The notes under the pieces are model-generated. The model searched no databases. It was not told the DNA's origin and saw only the letters and a list, made by a program, of their open reading frames with translations. This document shows, piece after piece, positions 25,841-38,241 of a stretch of 64,000 bases of DNA (the stretch's first letter is position 1; each line of letters begins with the position of its first letter). The DNA lies in assembly GCA_039881145.1 (NCBI GenBank), contig JAYKKI010000088.1:4444001-4508000 (forward strand), given 5' to 3'. The translations under genes were made by a program, and so were the position numbers. Source of the DNA: Druceiella hillmani (Eukaryota; Arthropoda; Insecta; Lepidoptera; Hepialidae).

Positions 25841-28500
25841 CTTCTCTACACATCGCGACGTGGAACATAAACGGACTTGCTCCCAACACTAAAGAACTTG
25901 AGATGTTTTTGAGAACCAATAAGCTTGACGCCTGCCTTATATCAGAATCTCACATTACATCAAGATCACGCATATGCATTCGTGGATTCTGCGTTTACAC
26001 AACTTCACACCCCGAAGGGGAAGCTCATGGTGGTGCGGCAATAGTAATTAAGGAGAACATTAAGCATTGCCTACTCGAGTCTTGGGAAACCAAGTACCTG
26101 CAAGCTACAACTGTACGGATCGATGATCGTGCCGGACCCCTCATCCTCTCAGCAATATACTGTCCACCGCGTCACACCATTAAGGAGAATATGTTTACGG
26201 AGTTTTTCAAAGCTTTAGGAAACCGATTCATAGCCGGTGGTGATTGGAACGCTAAGCACACACATTGGGGATCTAGGTTAACAACTACGAGAGGTAGAGA
26301 ATTAAAATGTAGTACTAAGATCAACAATCTAGCGACCATTTCAACCGGAGAACCTACATATTGGCCTACAGATACCGAGAGAACTCCTCATCTTATAGAC
26401 GTTTTCATCACAAAAGGCATTTGTCATCAAAATCTCCTAATCGAGTCAAACCTAGATGGATTTTCTGATCACACACCAATACTTCTTACTGTAAGCCCTA
26501 TTGCGATACCCCGTGATACCCATAGCTCCTATCTAACTAACGCTAAAACCGATTGGAATGGTTTCCGAGAATATCTCGACGAAAATATCACTCTCAAACT
26601 TCCGTTAAAAACTGCTGAAGATGTAGATGATGCATGTCTATACATTACAAACCTGATCCAAGTGGCAGAGTGGACAAGCACACCCACACTGAAGCATTCA
26701 TTTGCGAATACACCGCTCCCGTTTGAAATCCGTCAAAAAATTTATGAAAAACGCCGCCTTCGTAGAGTTTGGCAACTTTCCCGTAACAGCGAAGACAAAA
26801 CGCGACTGAACAAAGCAATAAAAGAGCTAAAGATTCTTCTTGCTGATGTCACTAACGCTGCAGTTAAACAAAGACTGGAAAAGATGTCACCCAATGGCCA
26901 TGGGACCCATTCTTTATGGAAAGCTACCAGGAATATGCCACAGCCCCAACAATGTTCACCGCCAATCTGGAATGGCAATACATGGGCACGGACAGACCCA
27001 GAAAAAGCTGAGACCTTCGCCAGTCATCTTGCTAATATCTTCAAACCTAACGGATCTGACAACCCTGAGGACCCTGAAATAGATCTGATCCTAAATCAGG
27101 ACCTGCAGCTGTGTCTGCCGATAAGACCTACTTCCCCAAAGGAGCTGTCCAAAGAAATAGCCAGCTTGGACTCGAAGAAAGCTCCAGGATTTGACCTGAT
27201 CACCCCGAAGGTACTCAAAGAGCTTCCTAGAAAATGTATTGTCTTCCTGGTAACCCTCGTTAATGCAACCTTCAGAACAAAACATGTCCCTGCTATTTGG
27301 AAAATATCCGAGGTAGTTATGATCCATAAACCCGGTAAACTAGTCAACGATGCATCCTCACACCGTCCTGTCAGCTTAACTCCAGTTCTAAGCAAATTGT
27401 GGGAAAAAATAATCCTTACTAGGATACATGCATACCTAGATATCAATCACGTCATACCAGATCATCAGTTCGGGTTTCGCAAGCAACATTCGACCCTAGA
27501 ACAAGTACACAGAGTCTATCGTATTATACGAGACTGTTTGGAAAGGAAAGAATATTGTTCTGCTGCTTTCCTGGACATCCATCAGGCATTCGATCGGGTC
27601 TGGTACAAAGGGTTACTATGCAAAATAAAGCAAGCACTTCCACACTCTTTCTACCCCTTGATGGATTCTTACCTTAGAGACAGAATGTTTCGAGTAAAAC
27701 ACCGTGACGCCAGGTCTTCCTTGTATAGTTGCCACGCAGGAGTACCCCAGGGATCGGTACTCGGTCCGGTGCTTTACAACATCTTCACGAACGACTTACC
27801 CCAGACACCTAATATTACAATAGCAACCTATGCTGACGATGATGCATTTCTCGCATGTAATAGCAGTCCAGAAGAGGCAAGTAAATTGCTGCAGGCACAA
27901 CTCGATGACACAAATAAATGGTTGAACAAATGGCGTATAAGAGCTAGTGCCCAAAAATCTCACCACATTACGTTCACTCTGAGACGTGCAACTTGTCCTG
28001 CAGTCAACTTAGGTACCAACACCTTACCGCAATCGTCCTGCGTCAAATACCTGGGGTTTCATCTGGACCGAAGGATGACATGGAAAGACCACATCAAAAA
28101 TAAGCGTAACGAAATCAATTTTCGATTTAGAAATTTGCTATGGCTTCTAGGAAGACAGTCAGCACTATCCCTAAGCAACAAACTAAGAGTGTACTGCTCC
28201 GTAATAAAACCCATTTGAACATATGGGATTCAACTGTGGTCATCGGCCAGTAATTTGAACATACTCTGCCTACAAAGAGCCCAAAACAATATACTTAGGG
28301 TCATATCAGGTGCACCATGGTACTCCCGCAATTCGGAAATCCACGAATACCTACAAATTTCAGCCATCGTAGACGAAGCAAAACGCTACACAGCCACATA
28401 CAAAGATCGTCTGACATTCCATCCTAACCCACTTTCGCACATGCTGTTGCAGCCCAACTCGATAAAGAGACTCAAGAGAGCTGACGTGCTTCATAATTAG
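25837..28500 (+). pseudogene. ORF2, endonuclease and reverse transcriptase, one nonsense codon
   Basis: ORF2 encodes the enzyme that nicks target DNA and copies the element RNA there. An AP-type endonuclease occupies roughly residues 1-220, with WNIN at 9-12, SESH near 36, GGDWNAKH at about 133 and SDHTP near 210. The RT domain spans about 450-750, with FLDIHQAFDRVW (Asp near 580), GVPQGSVLGP, and YADDD near 665 as the polymerase site. VKYLGFHLD follows. A TGA at 28216-28218 falls where the family has a conserved Trp (before TYGIQLW). The same frame then continues for 93 codons to a TAG at 28498-28500, so the lesion looks like a single TGG to TGA change. Total length of about 887 codons is normal for Jockey ORF2. 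Confidence 0.93.
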
Positions 28501-28607
28501 AGCGATTAAGGGCACTGGCCCTATATTCGCCCAAACAAGATACATACCACAACCTACCTGCTTATAGTTCTAATGACTGATCGCAGGATACAAACAGAAA
28601 AAAAAAA
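28501..28607 (+). other. 3' UTR and poly(A) end of the Jockey element
   Basis: A short untranslated region closes with an A run at 28597-28607, marking the 3' insertion junction. The flank after it starts TCTACCATTAAG; no matching copy was found near the 5' end. Confidence 0.7.
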
Positions 28608-31600
28608 TCTACCATTAAGTTTAGAAGTTCCTACATAACTTTCTTTTTATCAGTTTTCATGACCGTTTTATGATATTTTACTTAAAGAAAAACTTTAGAA
28701 ATAATCACCTATCGTACTTACACTGCGAAGACAAAATTAGTAAAAAAATTTATGATTTTCTCAACATCTAGGCCGGAATTTAATAAGTTTTATACCACAA
28801 ATAGTAAATAGATTATTATCTATAAAACATAATTCATAAAATCTATGTATAAATTTCAAATTATTGTGCGAAAATTAAAGTAAGCAATCATCTGACACAA
28901 TTTCTCCTTAGAATGAATGCTACTTGAGGCTGCATCCTAAAATAACATTGAGAGTTGTTTAGCAGAGATGCATTTAAATAGAGCGAATAGCAACTATCAA
29001 GACGGTCTATTTGATCTTTATATCGTTTCACAGCTCCACGTTTGTTACGTAAGGGCGGTGTACATGAAGCGCTATGGAGAAAGTCTCTTGATTAAATATT
29101 CAAAATCCGCGTTACCGCGGTGCGTTCACTGCGTCTTTTGCCTTTATATATTTGAAAATGAATTAGGGTATGTTTGAATAAATAAAGCAATATAAATTTG
29201 TCTACACCATCTGGACATAAATATATATCTATTGGCAGAGTCATGCACCATTGTCTATGGTGAAGATTTAAATAAATAACCTCGTAAAACGCCGCAAAAC
29301 CATGGCTTTCTCCTTAATACTGCAAACACGCGTATATCTTTTTCTTTTATCTAACTTTCGTCTCATCATATATTTGGTGTTTTCAACTTTTGAGTATTTT
29401 TAATGACTCAAATATTGATAGTTTTTTATTAATTAATTAATTTTTTTAAAACATATCAAGTCGCTTTGTATGCTGTGCTGAAAGATAGCCCCCGCCTCCT
29501 TAGTTTCATAGAAAATTGACCCATTTATTACATATCGACGTCTGAATAGACAGACTTATGTTACTCCATAATTCTGTAAATTAAGATTACTTTTTACAAC
29601 AAGAGCTTAGGGATAGTATCAATATTTTATTATGCACTTAACCTTCTGATGGTCTCTAAGGAAAATTCTGTAAGTTTGACATTAGTATGTATTAACGCAT
29701 ACCGTGTATCCCAAACTTCCAAATCTGAAGGTGCTCCCCATGGCATAAGAGGTAAAATTTCTCCATTTTATAACTCGTTTAGTGTAACTCAGTTAAATTA
29801 TTGAAGCCCACATGAACGAAGTCATAGGCAGAAGTTGGTATCTTATATGTTCAATACAACTTGATAGAAAATAGTACCAGAGACTTGCACGGAATACTAA
29901 AAATAAAAAGAAAGTTTATAAGATTCTTAGTTGCTCAATCTTAGTCAATGCGCGACTATGCCTCAATACTCGTACGTTTCTGACGATCGATGTTTCAATA
30001 AGCTCGTTCATAACCAGTAAGCTCTTATACAGCTGGGTGGGTATCTATGGTGACGTTGTATTCACTTGACGTAGCCGCTACGTTATCTTACAATCTCGTG
30101 TGTAGATGGGATTAATGGTATATTATAGCAGGAAACGTAGATTTAAGGTGTACGGTTTTTTATTATAAAGCCTAGACTTTGCATTACGTTCTACATTGAC
30201 GTAGTATTTTAATAACTGCTAGAAGCATATTAAATTGAAAGTTAAATATGAAAATTATAAATAAAAAAAGTTAAATATGAAAGTTATAAATAAATGCCTT
30301 TATAAGTATGCGGAAAGCTTTTATAATTTGAATTAGATAGTTGATACATGAGGGACATACAAAGAAATATACTCGATTTTGTGCACTATATATAGCAAAA
30401 ATTAATATTAATAAGAAAATAAGCCCTTGTTTTTCTTTTGTTTCTGAAAGAACGGACAGTTAGCATTTAGAAATTGGTATCAACGCCGTTCTCAAACTAT
30501 CAACAATATCTCTATTTCGAAGGTACGTTGCAGAAAAAATAATTTCTGCACTGGCTCTTGGACTCAGAGGCACTATCTCAGAGGGACACCGTACAGTAAT
30601 CTAACGTATATATCAGTACTAAGAAAGTAATAAATCCAATAGCCATGAACTTGCAGACACTTTACATAGCATATTTTGAAATCAATATGTATCTGTTTGT
30701 TTAAATACTATTAGAGCGATGTGCCCTTTACCAGTGGTTCCTACGGATAATCGTGTTTAATTAGGTTAGTTCGGACTAATCACATACTTCCTTAAACTAC
30801 GCTGACTATTCACTAGCGCATAAACAAATTCTGTTATTTATTATTTTTTAACGTCACGATTAATATTATAAAGGTGTGTTCGTCCGTTTGTTTGTTATCT
30901 AATAATTAAGAAAGTTTGTATCAAAATGTTTAGTTACTTTGAAAATATCATACAATATGTTGCATTTTTACTTATTGTCACGAATTAATTTTTGATTTGA
31001 TTTTATTTCCTAAAATGGAGTAATTTTTTAAAAACTAACTAAAACCTGTTCGGCTGTCTAAGAGATCGTTCTGTACTTGAAAATATTTAATTTTATTAAC
31101 TCTTCGTCGAACAGTTACGACGGTTAACTTCAAATTCCATGTTTTGTAAAATTTTGTCTTAAACTTGATTTTTCTTATGCTGTCTTCAAGTAGTCCTTTC
31201 CTCAAGTAGTCCTTTCGTGAAAACGTAATAACCTTGTATTCGAAGTAACAACAGATAGGTTTATTGTATTTAAGTTATTAATATTAATCCAGATCCTTGT
31301 ATCATTCAAACTTCAGGGAAAAAAACAAAAATCGTAAAAAGAATCAATCAAAGAAACGTAGAGAAACGTGATCGTAAGTACAATGCAATGACCCGCAGAT
31401 GATAAGAGTGTTGATTTGACAGCGTCAAAATATTGAATGTTAATATAATAGACGAAAATATCCATTTTTGCTAACATTTTATTACACATGACGTAAGGTG
31501 TTATTATCATCAGAAAAATATTCCGTATGCGTATAATATTAATAACAACACGAATGAACTTCATACGTTACGAAACATTGAACAATTTTCCAGTTGTGCA

Positions 31601-31834
31601 TGACAAATTTAGCTTAAGGAATGCTTGCTGATAAAGAAATGAAAGTCAGTCGCGGAAATACTATCATGTAAATCATTAAATATTTACTAAATTTTAAAAA
31701 CTTTCGACATTTTGTAGTACTTTACAAATATAAAATATGATCAAATCATAAATAACTCCATATCGCCAACTTCGTCGTTAAATTATAGATATATATATAT
31801 ATATTTTTATTGGAATTTTAATATCCGTTATACC

Positions 31835-32005
31835 ATAGATTACCAGAATACTGCCGAGCAAGTACCTAAACTTACACAAACTTAAATGCGCTCAGTCAAT
31901 GATCAACTATTTATCATTATCTATATGGGAAGGTTATTGCCATTTTACATAAAGACCTCCCGTCTCAGCTGTGTCAACTCGTGTTGGCTTTTTGGAGATG
32001 TATTG
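31835..32005 (+). repeat. Dispersed repeat, diverged copy
   Basis: It aligns discontinuously with 34430-34590. Matching blocks include the CATAGATTACCAGAATACTGCC region, AAATGCGCT, and GTTATTGCCATTTTACATAAAGACCT followed by CAGCTGTG. Divergence is high, so the copy is old. Confidence 0.5.
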
Positions 32006-32308
32006 ATACAAACTTGAGAATGGGTGAAAATTAAATGTATCAACATTATTTTCCTAATTTCATAACCTGGGAAAAACAAGATGCTTTGAAAATAAAAAAA
32101 ACGACAAACAACACGAAAATTCCAAATTCATTGTTAACACGCGACGCATGCCATACTTAAGCTGATTTTAGATTTTGCGCCTCACTTTTTGGTTTGAGTA
32201 CGCAAACGATTTAAAAAATTGCAAAATTTTTGTAGTGGGTGGCAGCTAAAAGTATAAGGATTTAAAATCACGTGAACCAACAAGTAACAATACTTTATAG
32301 TTCTACTT

Positions 32309-32309
<1 letters not shown>

Positions 32310-32374
<65 letters not shown>
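32310..32374. repeat. (TA)n microsatellite
   Basis: About 65 bp of TA with one TACA interruption. Confidence 0.97.
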
Positions 32375-32383
<9 letters not shown>

Positions 32384-32499
32384 TCTAATTCCAAAATATA
32401 TATTTTAGTAGACCTAATAATTCAAAATTAGTCCCACAGAGATAGATTTTTCAATACATGTCTCTGTAGATCAATAGATTTCTAAAAGGTCTAGTTGAG

Positions 32500-33390
32500 T
32501 GATTACAATGGCAAGAGGGTACAACGGGCCATATAATAAACTTGTAGTCGAATTACTGCTAACCGTGATTTTATTTACTTGATTTTATTTATTGAGTTAC
32601 TGCAACTTGGTTTTCTTTCTTGAGTTATTGCTATTTTGTTTACTTGTTTCTGTTTCCTGAGTTACTAACTAAGATTATGTTTTCTCGATTTTGTTTCTTG
32701 AGTTACTACAATGGCAAGAGGCTATGATGGGCCATATGATAAACCTATTGCAGTCACTACAGTGGCAAGCGGCTATGACAGAGTATATGATAAATATATA
32801 GTAGTCAAATTACTGTTAACTTAAATTTTGTTTACTTGATTTTGTTCCTTGAGTTAATAGGTACGAGATTTTGTTTCTTGAGTTACTACAATGGCAAGAG
32901 GCTATGATAGGCCATATGATAAACCTATTGCAGTCACTATAGTGGCAAGCGGCTATGACAGAGCATATGATAAATATATTGTAGTCAAATTACTGTTAAC
33001 TTAAATTTTGTTTACTTGATTTTGTTCCTTGAATTAATAGGTACGAGATTTTGTTTCTTGAGTTACTACAATGACAAGAGGCTATGATAGGCCATATGAT
33101 AAACCTATTGCAGTCACTATAGTGGCAAGCGGCTATGACAGAGCATATGATAAATATATTGTAGTCAAATTACTGTTAACTTAAATTTTGTTTACTTAGT
33201 TTTGTTCCTTGAGTTATTAGATACGAGATTTTGTTTCTTGAATTACTGCGAGATAATGTTTACATGGTTCAATTTCTTGAGTTACTAACCGAGATTTCAT
33301 TTTCTTAATTTTTTTTTCTTGAGTTCTTACTGAGATTTTATTTTTTTAGTTACTACAGTGGCACAGGCCATATGATAAACTATAAATGCC
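32500..33390 (+). repeat. Satellite-like array, exact 180-bp period with sub-repeats
   Basis: Near-identical 180-bp units begin at 32701, 32881 and 33061 (AGTTACTACAATGGCAAGAG). Diverged partial copies sit before them (from about 32500) and after them (to about 33390). Each unit holds two related halves of about 55 bp, each with a TGGCAAG..GGCTATGA..ATATGATAAA core, followed by a T-rich spacer built from TTTTGTTTCTTGAGTTA-like motifs. The flanking 32560-32700 and 33180-33340 stretches consist of the same spacer motif, so the array grew from smaller pieces. No coding frame spans it. Confidence 0.93.
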
Positions 33391-33466
33391 CGCCCTAGAG
33401 TACGGGAGTGCTACCTGTATTTTTAAAATTTTCTTATTTGTTGGAGTTGTACAGTTTTTCTAGTTT

Positions 33467-34186
33467 AGGTTTGCCATTATTCTTACCACTCAAATACTTT
33501 AGGTATTTGAGTGGTAGGTATTTGAATTGAAAAATTGTTTTCTCCAAAAAGAATTTAAATTTAGTCTGAGTATGTTAGTATTAAATATTTCACTAAATTT
33601 GATTTTCTGTGAAATAAATCAATTTTAATAATCCAACGATTTCACCAGCTCTTTTAAAATTTCACCGATATTTTTGATACGACTAAGAAATTATTCGTAT
33701 AATGTGTAAAACAAAATTGAAAAAATTGAATCCCTCGGGCAACGTACATGTAACTAACAATCTAACGCAATTTACGAAATATTATTTTGAATACTACAAT
33801 CGAGCACACTCGTGAACAATAATATCTTCATCATCAATAACACGAGACTATATCTATAACTATGCAATAATTAAAAAAAATATTAATGGCTTTATTTTTC
33901 TAAATTTAATTTTGAACAGTGTTTGTTTAATTTTTTTTTAAAAGATAACTTAAAGCAATGTTCCTACCCAATCACTCAAACTGAACATCTGATGCAATCA
34001 AAGCTTTACTTCAGTGTTCAAGTCAACAAGTAATTCAACGAGTACGTATTAATAACTAATCTGCCTTGGATAACAATAAAACACACATATTGTATAAAAT
34101 AAACCAATATATAGTATAAAATAAACTAATAATACCTACCACTGAAATACCTAAAGTATTTGAGTGGTAAGAATAATGGCAAACCT
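33467..34186. mobile_element. 720-bp MITE with 56-bp terminal inverted repeats
   Basis: The left repeat (33467-33522) and right repeat (34131-34186) are inverted copies with one mismatch. Both are flanked outside by TA (reading TA|GGTTTGCC at the left), the target used by Tc1/mariner elements. Each repeat is also internally palindromic: ACCACTCAAATAC and GTATTTGAGTGGT fold together within one end. The interior is AT-rich and non-coding. It is non-autonomous, and no transposase with these ends is in the window. The superfamily is inferred from the TA only. Confidence 0.8.
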
Positions 34187-34429
34187 AGACATTACGAACG
34201 AATTTACAATGCAAATGTAGGTAAACGATTAACTATGCAAACGAATATGTACGCGTCTGAAGAAAATTCTTTTAAAAAACGTAAATTACGCATCGATCGT
34301 TTAGATCTCGCGTTTCGTATTTCAATAAAGTAAGTACCAGACGAAATACTTTTAAAAAAAATGAGCTGGTTAAATAAATATAATTTTCCGTTTATATATA
34401 CATCAATACATATTATGTCATAAATTATC

Positions 34430-34590
34430 TGAATATTGCCAAATAGTCACCCAATGCGGGTGGTACGTAAAGTGAAATGCGCTACGTAAACGCTAAATCA
34501 TTCAAATTTTCGCATGTCGAGATGTTATCGCTGTTTTGCATAAAGACCTATTCGCATCAGCTGTTACATTCACGTTAGGATGGCTGTCGG
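34430..34590 (+). repeat. Dispersed repeat, best-preserved copy
   Basis: It contains TCGAGATGTTATCGCTGTTT followed by GCATAAAGACCT and CAGCTGTTACATTCA. It is related to the minus-strand copy at 21433-21500 and to 31835-32005. No inverted ends, tail or coding part could be defined. Confidence 0.6.
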
Positions 34591-37586
34591 ATCCTTATCG
34601 TTTCAGAGTTCTGTTAATTTATATTTATTTTAATTTAATTTATATTTATTTAGAAGTAACCAAACCATGTGGTATAAATTTTGAACATTTTCAACGCAAT
34701 TTATAAGGATTTCAACATTTTTATATTCAACATTTTTTTTTTATTATTTGATATTCAAAATTTTTTCTTGTTTATTTTTTGCTACCATATTTATATTTAA
34801 TTTTTTTTTTAATTTTATTATTGTACCATTTGATATTTTATTAGGTTATCTGTCAAAATTACGTATATCATGCGTGTAAGTTTACAGAAAGACTACTTTT
34901 GAAATCAGTAATTTATAAATTACAGCGTCCTGAAATTGTGTGCTTAACAATTCTCTACAAATTTGACGAAAAATATTTTTCCCTAAAATTAAAATTATAG
35001 AAATTATAGCACATTACGTTTTTTAGATGTAGGTAAGATTTATCCCTACATCACATTTTTGAGTAGCCATAATTTTGTAAATATGGATTTTAGAAAAAAA
35101 TATTTTATGAAAGCTTGTGAAGGACATTATTGTTTACAGATTTTGCAAAATATTGCGAAAATGTTCCATAAACATTATTTTCTGAAATGATTACTGAAAT
35201 TAAAAGCCCTTCCAAAGGGTTAACCAATAAGCTATTTCCTATTGCGTGCAAATCCAACCTACATGTGTAAAAATACTTGGCGATATAATCGGGTATACTG
35301 TTTAGATTTATAAGAATTAAAAAACATTTTTTTGTATTTTCCTGGATTTTTTGAAAATTATCACCTAAAATTTAATATAAAGTTATACGCGTACAAACTT
35401 TTTTGCGTCCAACATACGGATACGTGGAACTCTCATACAAGTTTCTTTATATTGTTCCCTCCTTCCACTTCCCTACAGAAACGTTTCAAAGCAAATAAAC
35501 TTTTGCAAACATATTCTAAAGTAAAAATTAATCAATACATTCATGTCACTTGTTAACATCTTAACACTTGAGAGTATTTCCTCCTCTGAATGAGAGTAGC
35601 ACTTTATATTCGTACCCACCTATCCACCTGTTCATAGTTAGTTGATTTCTCAGTGCAAGTCTATTCTTAACCATATATCTCATACTTGTGATGAAACAAT
35701 ATTTTTTATGATATCATTATGCTATATCCGGAACCTGACTCAAAAAATGTAGGAAGACAAGTCCCATCATCTTAATATTCTTTGCTTCATCTAAACTAAA
35801 TCATTGCGGTTACAGCAGAGCGAAGCACTTCTTTTTGGCAGAAGTGGGAGACAAATTATATATACCGAGCTGGCCACAATAAAGGAAAATTATACAATTG
35901 AAGGTGCGCCAGACAACTTTGTCGATAATGGAACTGCAGGAGAGGGAATATTGTACGACGAGATTACGAAAGAGGGAAATCGTTATTCAATTGAAAAATA
36001 TGTTTTTATATTATAGTCAAGGCAATAGTCGCAAGGAAGCCCTTCGATACGGCTGACTTCGAATATTTTATCTCGAAATATTCTCCGATTAGGTCCTGTG
36101 TACGTCATCATCTTTGCGTTCAGAAAGCGGACAATGTATGTTGATAAGATCATGTATTCGAGAGTCTGCATAGATACCGTTCGCTCTATTTAAAAGTGGC
36201 TCTATTAGGTCACTCAAGATGATATCAAATGATTGCTCACTTCACTTAATTTTTTTTTGGAGTTTACTCCTTACGAATCGATTTTCATATATAGCACCCG
36301 GTATGGAAGTATTTATGAAGAGTAAAATCAGAAGTTCAGAGCGTTAAAAATGTGTGAGAGTTTGTTGGGATGGTGGAGATAATTCCCAAAACTACTCATC
36401 CGATTTCAAAAATGTTTTCACCAAAATTTAGAAAGGACCTACATGTCGGTTTAATTTCTTTTGAAAATTAGTTTTTATTTTTCACTATAGTTTTTAAATG
36501 CTGTTTAAACAGAACTCGTTGTACCACCAAGATGAAAAAAAGTTCAGATTATGTGTTGTCGTATCCTCCATATATACATGCAACACTAATTCATAAATCC
36601 GACGTGGCTTTTTCCGGTTTTTCTGAAAAAGCCACGTAAAATCTGGAAAAAGCGAAAAAAATATAAACAAAAAACATATATGTACTTATCAAGACACCTT
36701 TTTTGTTTGGTTCGATGGTTAAAATTTGTATTTTATTTTTTTTGTCTTTCTTGGTTGCGTATCGAAAAACATTTGTTTTTTTTATTGTATTCTATTTCCA
36801 TAATACCAAGCCTGTTTTCACTGCTACCTTTTCCAACTTTAACATAAAAAGGAACCTCGATGACAAGTAGATATTTGTAAATGTTTTAATTATTCAAAAG
36901 TCCTCAGAATTAAATAAATAAGATGCTTTTTGTGAAGATTCTTCTCTAATAGACGCATGTACTAATATAGGTCAAAATGTAATATTTCTTTAAATTAATT
37001 AAATCCGAGTCACAAAGTATTTCATTTTCATTTGACTCTTTATCGCATTAAATTATCACAACCTAACGGTAAAACATAATTAAAAATGAGAAGACATAAA
37101 TATACGCCTACAAATTATATTAAAATTAGTGCCAAATTAGAAAAAATAATAGCTTGATTGACTGTTAAATAATGTAAAATTTAGTAACATAAGGGCTTTG
37201 TTCGGTCTGCAACTTGTTTTGAACAGATTTGAATAGTTCAACAACCCAAATTAAGGGATATTTTCCGCGCAGCATGCTAGTGGTTTAGCCAGATTTGATT
37301 TTGCTTTTAGAAGCTGCAAATCAAAATTATTGTCTCTGGAAAAAGCATTAAAAATGATTAGTTCCTTGTTGAGGAAATCAGGGTGGGCCGCTAGAACTGT
37401 TTATTTATATTCATAAATAAACGATACAGCCGAGCTAAGTTCACTGTTTCGGCGACTGGCAGTATTTATATAAGTTTCTCGTAATATTGCAATAAAATAT
37501 TTAGGGTTTCGTAATTAAAAAGGAAAAACGGAAGACTTGAAAATTGTTTCTGTCTGTCCGTCAATTATAACTATTTTTTTTAGAAA
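34591..37586. other. AT-rich intergenic DNA with one unplaced open frame
   Basis: No recognisable gene. A plus-strand frame at 35804-36016 is richer in G/C than its surroundings and encodes mostly charged residues (for example GAPDNFVDNGTAGEG), but I do not recognise it and it has no clear splice partners. A hairpin at 36602-36637 is listed separately. Confidence 0.45.
36602..36637. repeat. 13-bp perfect inverted repeat
   Basis: ACGTGGCTTTTTC at 36602-36614 and its exact reverse complement at 36625-36637 are separated by 10 bases. Confidence 0.9.
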
Positions 37587-38241
37587 CTGACATAGAAACT
37601 TGAAATTTGGCAGGTAATAATTGTTTAATTTTTTTTTAAAGTTTTTTCACATATTTTAATTTAGGAATATTTACAAAAACCTGAATTCCTGAGCTACTTG
37701 ACCTAAAATTAAGAAAAAGATCAGGATTTTTAAAAGCCTATGCACATAGAAACTTGAAATGCTGACATAGAAACTTGAAATTTGGCTGACATAGAAACTT
37801 GAAGTTTGGCAGGTAATAATTGTTTAATTTTTTTTTAAAGTTTTTTCACATATTTTAATTTAGGAATATTTACAAAAACCTGAATTCCTGAGCTACTTGA
37901 CCTAAAATTAAGAAAAAAATCAGGATTTTTAAAAGCCTATGCACATAGAAACTTGAAATGCTGACATAGAAACTTGAAATTTGGCTGACATAGAAACTTG
38001 AAGTTTGGCATTATAATATAACATATTAATCCGAATACACCTCAGAACCTAACACTGCCAAACATTCCCATAGAAATTTTAGGAAATAAATTAAGTACTT
38101 GAGAACATTTTTTACAATTCTATACATCGAGTTTAATATCATTTAAAAGGGATATAAAGGTAATAATTCTTTAATTTTTTTTATATATTTTAATTAAGGA
38201 ATATTTAGAAAAACCTGAATTCCTGAGCTACTTGACTTCCC
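37587..38241 (+). repeat. 199-bp tandem duplication plus a partial third copy
   Basis: CAGGTAATAATTG begins at 37611 and 37810, giving a 199-bp period, with copies almost identical through 38009. A third, diverged part covers 38158-38241. Within each unit the phrase CTGACATAGAAACTTGAA recurs two to three times as a nested short repeat. Confidence 0.92.

Larger units (their letters stand above)
24020..28607 (+). mobile_element. Jockey-type non-LTR retrotransposon, nearly full length
   Basis: This GC-richer block contains a 5' leader, a gag-like ORF1 with zinc knuckles, an ORF2 with endonuclease and reverse transcriptase, and a short 3' UTR ending in an A run (28597-28607). Such elements copy themselves by target-primed reverse transcription. 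The order, the lack of LTRs and an RNase H, and the ORF2 motifs fit the Jockey group. Lesions are few: one frameshift and one stop in ORF1 and one stop in ORF2, so insertion is probably fairly recent. The exact 5' end is uncertain; composition changes near 24000-24050. I could not match a target site duplication. Confidence 0.9.
28608..32499. other. AT-rich intergenic DNA
   Basis: No gene was recognised. A dispersed-repeat copy (31835-32005) and a (TA)n array (32310-32374) are listed separately. Confidence 0.5.

Noticed and set aside
26742..27446. Minus-strand open frames across the Jockey pol gene
   Set aside because: They are antisense to a strongly supported RT/endonuclease ORF and show no domain.
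32500..33390. CRISPR-like array
   Set aside because: Units are 180 bp and contiguous, with no short repeats separated by unique spacers, and the DNA is eukaryotic.
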